A DNA stretch of 12,046 nt from Chlorobiota bacterium (GTDB lineage Bacteria; Bacteroidota; Ignavibacteria; SZUA-365; JAADGX01). Shown one piece after another: positions 8,095 through 12,046 of the stretch. The notes beneath the pieces are model-generated. The model did no database searches, was not told the DNA's origin, and saw nothing but the letters and a program-made list of their open reading frames with translations. The number at the start of each line of letters is the position of its first letter. The first letter of the stretch is position 1. The DNA is taken from assembly GCA_013152135.1 (NCBI GenBank), contig JAADGX010000061.1, forward strand, positions 1-12,046, in the 5' to 3' direction. The position numbers and the translations under genes are program-made.

Positions 8095-9204
8095 ATGGAC
8101 AAGCAGACAATCGTTTTCGCCGGGGGGGGAACGGGAGGACATATCTTCCCGGCGGTGGCCATGGCGGAAGCGCTCAAGGAAATGGAACCGGAGATCGAAA
8201 GTGTCTTTATCGGAACTGCAAACAAGCTGGAATCGCGTATCGTGCCCTCGTTAGGTTACCGCTTTCATACCGTCTGGATCAGTGGTTTGCAGCGCAGGTT
8301 TACGCTGTCGAACGTGCTGTTCCCGGTTAAGCTCCTGGTTTCTCTGCTTCAGAGCCGGAGCTTGTTGCGCCGGTTGTCGCCGGCGGTCGCGGTGGGAACG
8401 GGCGGATACGTTTGTGGGCCGGTTCTTTTCGCGGCGTCACGCATGGGCATTCCCACGTTGATGCAGGAGCAAAACAGCTATCCCGGCATCACCACCCGCA
8501 TACTTGCCCGGTTTGTCACGGAGACTCACGTTGCCTTCGAAGAAACGAAGCGGCATCTTCCGCCGGAAAGCCTTGTCATCAAATCGGGGACTCCCGTTCG
8601 CGTGCAAGTAGGGCGCGTCGAAAGCGGCGCGGCCAAGGCGAGCTTTGGATTTCATCCGCGAAGTTTTGTCGTGTTGATCCTGGGAGGAAGCCTTGGCGCC
8701 GCTTCAATCAACAAGGCCGTGGAAAGCATCGTGCAGCGCATCGATGATGCAAACGTTTGTTTCATTTGGCAGACCGGTGAAAACGATTTCGAGCAGTACC
8801 GGCGATGGAATGAAAAAATGGATTCCAGGGTCAAAGTGTTTCCGTTCATCACCGATATGGGGGAAGCGTACGCGGCAGCGGATGTCGTGGTATGCCGCGC
8901 GGGCGCTACTTCGCTGGCGGAAGTAACGGCCGCGGGACTGCCCGCGATCCTGGTTCCGTATCCGTATGCGACGGCACGGCATCAGCATCATAACGCATCG
9001 GTTCTCGTCGAGGCAGGGGCGGCGGAAATGGTCGAAGACGACAACCTGGATCGGCTTCACGATGTACTCCAACGGTTGATTACGGACGAAGAGCGTCGTC
9101 GCGTGATGGCACGGAACGCGAAGCGCATGGGACATCCCGATGCCGCCCGTGATCTTGCCGAGCGAATCCTGCAACTTGCGCGTCACAAAGGAAAACCGGC
9201 ATAG
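8095..9204 (+). CDS. murG: UDP-GlcNAc:lipid I N-acetylglucosaminyltransferase MurG
   Basis: MurG is a peripheral inner-membrane GT-B glycosyltransferase that converts lipid I to lipid II. It has 369 residues. The N-terminal glycine-rich loop G-G-G-T-G-G-H ends in His16, the counterpart of the functional E. coli His19. G-T-G-G-Y-V-C-G-P and Q-E-Q-N-S-Y-P-G (124-131) form the acceptor-side motifs. L-G-G-S-L-G-A-A opens the C-terminal domain, and the UDP-GlcNAc site shows R-A-G-A-T-S-L-A-E with Glu276 and the Q-H-H-N-A segment. The ATG follows the ftsW stop after a single base and no clear Shine-Dalgarno sequence is visible, so coupling to ftsW translation is likely. A run of eight G at 8122-8129 encodes the glycine-rich loop. 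Confidence 0.98.
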   Translation: MDKQTIVFAGGGTGGHIFPAVAMAEALKEMEPEIESVFIGTANKLESRIVPSLGYRFHTVWISGLQRRFTLSNVLFPVKLLVSLLQSRSLLRRLSPAVAVGTGGYVCGPVLFAASRMGIPTLMQEQNSYPGITTRILARFVTETHVAFEETKRHLPPESLVIKSGTPVRVQVGRVESGAAKASFGFHPRSFVVLILGGSLGAASINKAVESIVQRIDDANVCFIWQTGENDFEQYRRWNEKMDSRVKVFPFITDMGEAYAAADVVVCRAGATSLAEVTAAGLPAILVPYPYATARHQHHNASVLVEAGAAEMVEDDNLDRLHDVLQRLITDEERRRVMARNAKRMGHPDAARDLAERILQLARHKGKPA

Positions 9205-9206
9205 CT

Positions 9207-9674
9207 ATGGAACCGACAGAAGAAAAAGTTTTTCATCAAAAACTGGATGTCTATTACATCACCCTGCTCGGATACCTCGTGATTGGAACCGTGTACATAT
9301 TGATTCGCGGCAACTTCATCGGTGAAACGTTTTCCGTGGTCGTGCACGATCCGGTTGTGTATCTCTTCGGCATTTTCATCGGTTACGCGGCCCTGTTGCT
9401 TCTCATCAACGTGTTCCGCGACCGGAGGATCATCATCACGCCCCGGCGGCTGATCTTCCGTGACCGGTTCCGCGAAAAAGTCGTTTTCATCGATCACATC
9501 GAGAAAATCGTGTTCCGCCGCGAGCGACGTTTCCAGTATGAAAAACAATATGCCATGGTAAAACTCAAACTGGCGGATCGCCGTCGCTGGATACGCATCC
9601 GCATCGCGTGGTACGAGCGGGAAAACGAGCTGTTTGAAGCGCTTAAAGAACTGAAGGAAAAATTGAACAAGTAA
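9207..9674 (+). CDS. Unrecognised small membrane protein with a PH-like domain, inserted between murG and murC
   Basis: I do not recognise this 155-residue protein as a standard dcw member. After a short polar N-terminus it has two probable membrane helices, about residues 16-33 and 49-70, separated by a short loop. Residues 71 to about 135 are strongly basic and read as alternating beta-strands: R-R-I-I-I-T-P-R-R-L-I-F, then V-V-F-I-D-H-I-E-K-I, V-K-L-K-L-A-D-R-R-R-W and I-R-I-R-I. A charged amphipathic helix ends the chain (about 137-155). Two helices, a beta-rich basic block with a T-x-x-R-L-I-F start and a final helix is the layout of bacterial PH-domain (bPH/YdbS-like) membrane proteins, so that is my fold guess. 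Basic residues just after helix 2 suggest that the domain is cytoplasmic (positive-inside rule). It starts two bases after murG and ends six bases before murC, so it is cotranscribed with them. A role in envelope synthesis or division is inferred only from position. Confidence 0.85.
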   Translation: MEPTEEKVFHQKLDVYYITLLGYLVIGTVYILIRGNFIGETFSVVVHDPVVYLFGIFIGYAALLLLINVFRDRRIIITPRRLIFRDRFREKVVFIDHIEKIVFRRERRFQYEKQYAMVKLKLADRRRWIRIRIAWYERENELFEALKELKEKLNK

Positions 9675-9680
9675 CGATTT

Positions 9681-11060
9681 ATGTTTCCCTGGATACGCAA
9701 CATACACTTTGTGGGCATCGGCGGTATCGGCATGAGCGGTATCGCGGAATTGCTCATTAACCAGGGCTTTCGCGTGACGGGGTCGGATCTTGCCGCTTCC
9801 GAGACCACCGCCCATCTCCAGTCGCTGGGTGCGAAAGTGTACGAAGGACATGCGCCTGAACATGTGGAGCATGCCGACATCGTGGTGTATTCCTCGGCCG
9901 TTTCCACGGATAACCCGGAAGTCCGGGCAGCGATGAAGCGGAATATCCCCGTTATCAAACGGGCCGAGATGCTCTCGGAAGTCATGCGCCTGAAATACGG
10001 AATCGGGGTTGCAGGTACGCACGGAAAAACCACGACCACTTCCCTTATTGGTGTTGCGCTCATCGAAGGCGGCCTGGATCCTACCGTTCTCGTCGGCGGC
10101 AAGCTCCATGAGCTGGGCGGTTCAAACGCGCACCTGGGAAAGGGAGAGTTTGCAGTCGTGGAAGCGGATGAGTACGACCGCACATTCTTGCAGTTGTCAC
10201 CAACCATCGCGGTGTTGACGACACTGGAAGAAGAGCATCTCGATATCTATCGCGATCTCGCCGACATCCAGGATGCGTTCGTTCAATTTGCAAACAAGGT
10301 CCCCTTCTATGGATTTGTCGTACTCTGTTCGGACGAGGCGCACCTTCAAAGCCTGCGTCCCCGGTTGAACCGCAAAATCGTCACCTACGGCACGTCACCT
10401 GACGCCGATTACTCTTTTTCCGATCCCGCGTACACCCAGCTCGTCTCGGAATTCACGGTGCATGCCTATGGTCAATTGCTGGGAACGGTGCGTCTCCGAT
10501 TGCCGGGGGAACACAACGTGAAAAACGCCTTGGCGGCGATTGCCGTCGGTCGGGAGCTGGGAATTGATTTCGATCGCATCAAGAGCGGCCTGGAACATTT
10601 CGCAGGCGTTTACCGCCGTTGTGAAATACTGGCGGACATCGGCGGTATTCTCGTGATGGATGATTATGCGCATCACCCCACGGAAGTGGAAAAGACCTTG
10701 CGCGCTATCAAGCAGGGATGGAATCGCCGCATCGTCGCCGTGTTCCAGCCTCACACGTACACGCGAACGCGAGATTTCGCCGACCGCTTCGGGAAAGCGC
10801 TGCTTGACGCGGACGTGGCGTTGGTGACGGCGATATATCCGGCGCGAGAAGAGCCCATAGCGGGAGTGACGGGAGAACGTATCGTTGAAGCCGCCCATAG
10901 CGCCGGGCACGGTGACGTGCGATATGTCGAGGAAAAATCGGACATCGTGGAGGTCCTGGCCCAGGTGGCAAAACCTGGAGATATCGTGATTTCCATAGGC
11001 GCGGGTGATATCTACCAGTATGTACGCGAGTTCGTTGAACGTTTAAAGAGCGCACGCTGA
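9681..11060 (+). CDS. murC: UDP-N-acetylmuramate:L-alanine ligase MurC
   Basis: MurC is the cytoplasmic Mur ligase that adds L-Ala to UDP-MurNAc, the first stem-peptide step. It has 459 residues, normal for the family. The N-terminus reads I-H-F-V-G-I-G-G-I-G-M-S-G, the diagnostic MurC UDP-binding opening. The ATP loop G-T-H-G-K-T-T at residues 112-118 carries the His that is typical of MurC. E-A-D-E-Y-D-R-T-F, L-E-E-E-H-L-D-I-Y, D-D-Y-A-H-H-P-T-E and F-Q-P-H-T-Y-T-R-T complete the signature set. The ATG lies six bases after the upstream PH-like gene with no obvious Shine-Dalgarno sequence in the usual window, so expression may depend on translation of that upstream gene. Confidence 0.98.
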   Translation: MFPWIRNIHFVGIGGIGMSGIAELLINQGFRVTGSDLAASETTAHLQSLGAKVYEGHAPEHVEHADIVVYSSAVSTDNPEVRAAMKRNIPVIKRAEMLSEVMRLKYGIGVAGTHGKTTTTSLIGVALIEGGLDPTVLVGGKLHELGGSNAHLGKGEFAVVEADEYDRTFLQLSPTIAVLTTLEEEHLDIYRDLADIQDAFVQFANKVPFYGFVVLCSDEAHLQSLRPRLNRKIVTYGTSPDADYSFSDPAYTQLVSEFTVHAYGQLLGTVRLRLPGEHNVKNALAAIAVGRELGIDFDRIKSGLEHFAGVYRRCEILADIGGILVMDDYAHHPTEVEKTLRAIKQGWNRRIVAVFQPHTYTRTRDFADRFGKALLDADVALVTAIYPAREEPIAGVTGERIVEAAHSAGHGDVRYVEEKSDIVEVLAQVAKPGDIVISIGAGDIYQYVREFVERLKSAR

Positions 11061-11062
11061 CG

Positions 11063-12013
11063 ATGGTTTCTATACAGAACATACAGGAACTGGTCACGGG
11101 AAGGATTTCCTTCAGCGAGCCGCTGAGCAGGTTCACGACGTTTCGCGTCGGGGGGCCCGCGGACATCTACATCGAGCCTGCGACGGAAGAGGAAATATGC
11201 AAGCTCGTCTCGTATTTCGAGGATCAGAAGTTCCCGTACATCGTTCTCGGAAACGGGAGCAACGTGCTTATCAGCGACGAGGGGATCCGGGGAGCCGTCA
11301 TTAACCTGGAGCGATCGTTCGGGTACATGGAAATCAACGACGATTCCGTCACGGCGGGCGCGGGCATACTGCTCTCGCGATTCGTCGATCAGTGCGTGCA
11401 GCACGGTTTGCAAGGCGTAGAGATGCTGGCGGGGATTCCTGGAACCCTGGGCGGGGCTATCCGCGTGAATGCCGGGGCGTACGGTTCGGAAATCTCGGAT
11501 CACCTTGTGGAAATAAAGGTCGTAAAAAATGGAAAGATCGCAGTCATGCCCCGTGAGGAGGGCGAATTTGCGTATCGTTCCTCTGCGCTTCAGACGGTAA
11601 TAATTCTTGAAGCTCGCTTTCACTTTTCCCCGGCAGATCCTGTAGTGTTACGGGAGCGACGGAAGGAATTGCTTCTGAAGCGCAATATGTCTCAACCGAC
11701 GAACGTCCCGAGTGCGGGAAGTATTTTCAAGAATCCTTCCGGCGACTTCGCGGCTCGTCTTATTGAATCCTGTGGGTTGAAAGGGGTGAGCGAGGGCGGT
11801 GCCGTGGTGTCCGAAAAGCACGCCAATTTCATCGTGAACATTGGAGATGCCACGGCACGGGATATTCTTTCCCTCATTCTCAAGGTGCAATCCACGGTTT
11901 TCGAACAAACGGGAGTGTTTCTTGAGCCGGAAATCCAGTTCATCGGATTCCCGGGGGAGGAGATTCGCGGGCTTGTCAACCCACCGGAATCACCGCAAGG
12001 AGTGACGCCATGA
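11063..12013 (+). CDS. murB: UDP-N-acetylenolpyruvoylglucosamine reductase MurB, type II
   Basis: MurB is a cytoplasmic FAD-dependent enzyme that uses NADPH to reduce UDP-GlcNAc-enolpyruvate to UDP-MurNAc, the step before MurC. It has 316 residues. The FAD-binding part shows F-R-V-G-G-P-A-D, V-L-G-N-G-S-N-V-L and A-G-I-P-G-T-L-G-G-A. Catalytic residues are visible: Arg172 in Y-R-S-S, Ser220 in S-A-G-S-I-F-K-N-P as proton donor, and Glu290 in E-P-E-I-Q-F-I-G. The compact C-terminal domain with L-K-G near residue 241 and K-H-A-N-F-I-V-N looks like type II MurB rather than the longer E. coli type. It starts two bases after the murC stop and its own stop overlaps the next start as ATGA. Confidence 0.97.
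   Translation: MVSIQNIQELVTGRISFSEPLSRFTTFRVGGPADIYIEPATEEEICKLVSYFEDQKFPYIVLGNGSNVLISDEGIRGAVINLERSFGYMEINDDSVTAGAGILLSRFVDQCVQHGLQGVEMLAGIPGTLGGAIRVNAGAYGSEISDHLVEIKVVKNGKIAVMPREEGEFAYRSSALQTVIILEARFHFSPADPVVLRERRKELLLKRNMSQPTNVPSAGSIFKNPSGDFAARLIESCGLKGVSEGGAVVSEKHANFIVNIGDATARDILSLILKVQSTVFEQTGVFLEPEIQFIGFPGEEIRGLVNPPESPQGVTP
11997..12005 (+). promoter_or_regulatory. Strong ribosome binding site of the ftsQ-like gene
   Basis: AAGGAGTGA is an almost full match to the complement of the 16S rRNA 3' end, with GGAG ending seven bases before the ATG at 12010. It is the best Shine-Dalgarno sequence in the window. It lies inside murB and fixes the start of the downstream gene. Confidence 0.8.
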
Positions 12014-12046
12014 GAAGACGCGGAACGTTGATGACTCCGGCCAAGT
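12010..12046 (+). CDS. ftsQ: Start of a division gene, probably ftsQ (divIB), cut by the window end
   Basis: Only 12 full codons are visible, reading M-R-R-R-G-T-L-M-T-P-A-K. The start is supported by the strong AAGGAGTGA site and by the ATGA overlap with murB. A basic N-terminus fits the cytoplasmic tail of a single-pass membrane protein such as FtsQ, and ftsQ commonly follows murC/murB in dcw clusters. The name rests on gene order only; the visible residues do not identify a family, and ddl is the main alternative at this position. Confidence 0.55.
   Translation, partial: MRRRGTLMTPAK

Larger units (their letters stand above)
1..12046 (+). other. dcw operon segment (ftsI to ftsQ)
   Basis: All eleven genes run in the same direction with junctions between a 4-base overlap and about a 7-base gap. 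No gap could hold a full promoter or an intrinsic terminator. The segment is therefore most simply read as one transcript with extensive translational coupling. Internal promoters inside coding sequence, known in other dcw clusters, cannot be ruled out by eye. Confidence 0.9.

Noticed and set aside
8122..8129. Run of eight G in murG as a phase-variable tract.
   Set aside because: It encodes the conserved glycine-rich loop of an essential enzyme and the frame is intact. Switching off murG would be lethal, so this is a coding constraint.
9183..10109. Long minus-strand open frame (308 codons) opposite the PH-like gene and the start of murC, with others such as 9494-10207.
   Set aside because: It lies antisense to a clear murC and to a frame with membrane helices that fits the operon. 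Its translation is rich in His, Asp and Arg without recognisable motifs, which is typical of the shadow of a GC-rich gene.
1..12046. Defence system, CRISPR array, prophage, insertion sequence, riboswitch or tRNA.
   Set aside because: The window is almost entirely filled by conserved cell-wall genes. I saw no repeat arrays, transposase motifs, RNA gene folds or noncoding gaps that could hold them.

Overview
The window is a single, tightly packed, plus-strand stretch of a bacterial dcw (division and cell wall) cluster. In order it holds the 3' part of a PASTA-type ftsI, then murE, murF, mraY, murD, ftsW, murG, an unrecognised small membrane protein, murC, murB, and the first 12 codons of a gene that is probably ftsQ. 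No gap between genes exceeds about 7 bases, and several stop and start codons overlap (ATGA at murE/murF, murD/ftsW and murB/ftsQ; TAATG at murF/mraY). No promoter, terminator, RNA gene, mobile element, CRISPR array or minus-strand gene is apparent. The stretch reads as the middle of one long polycistronic operon whose ends lie outside the window.

The genes form a nearly complete path from UDP-MurNAc-dipeptide to septal peptidoglycan. MurB and MurC finish UDP-MurNAc and add L-Ala, MurD adds D-Glu, MurE adds the third residue (meso-diaminopimelate, judged from a DNPR motif) and MurF adds D-Ala-D-Ala. MraY makes lipid I and MurG makes lipid II. FtsW (glycosyltransferase) and FtsI (transpeptidase) then build septal wall, and FtsQ would link this to the divisome. 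murA and ddl are not in the window.

The organism is a Gram-negative-type or at least DAP-type bacterium with GC content judged by eye in the mid-50s percent. The gene order, the PASTA-bearing FtsI and an N-F-S-T variant in FtsW are compatible with the FCB group or a neighbouring uncultured phylum. This placement is an inference and weak without a tree.

Most of the window is orthodox. The one gene that standard dcw knowledge does not explain is the 155-residue protein between murG and murC: two membrane helices followed by a basic, beta-rich region that looks like a bacterial PH domain. It is spaced as tightly as the core genes. It is the best candidate for something undescribed, but the sequence alone does not show its function.
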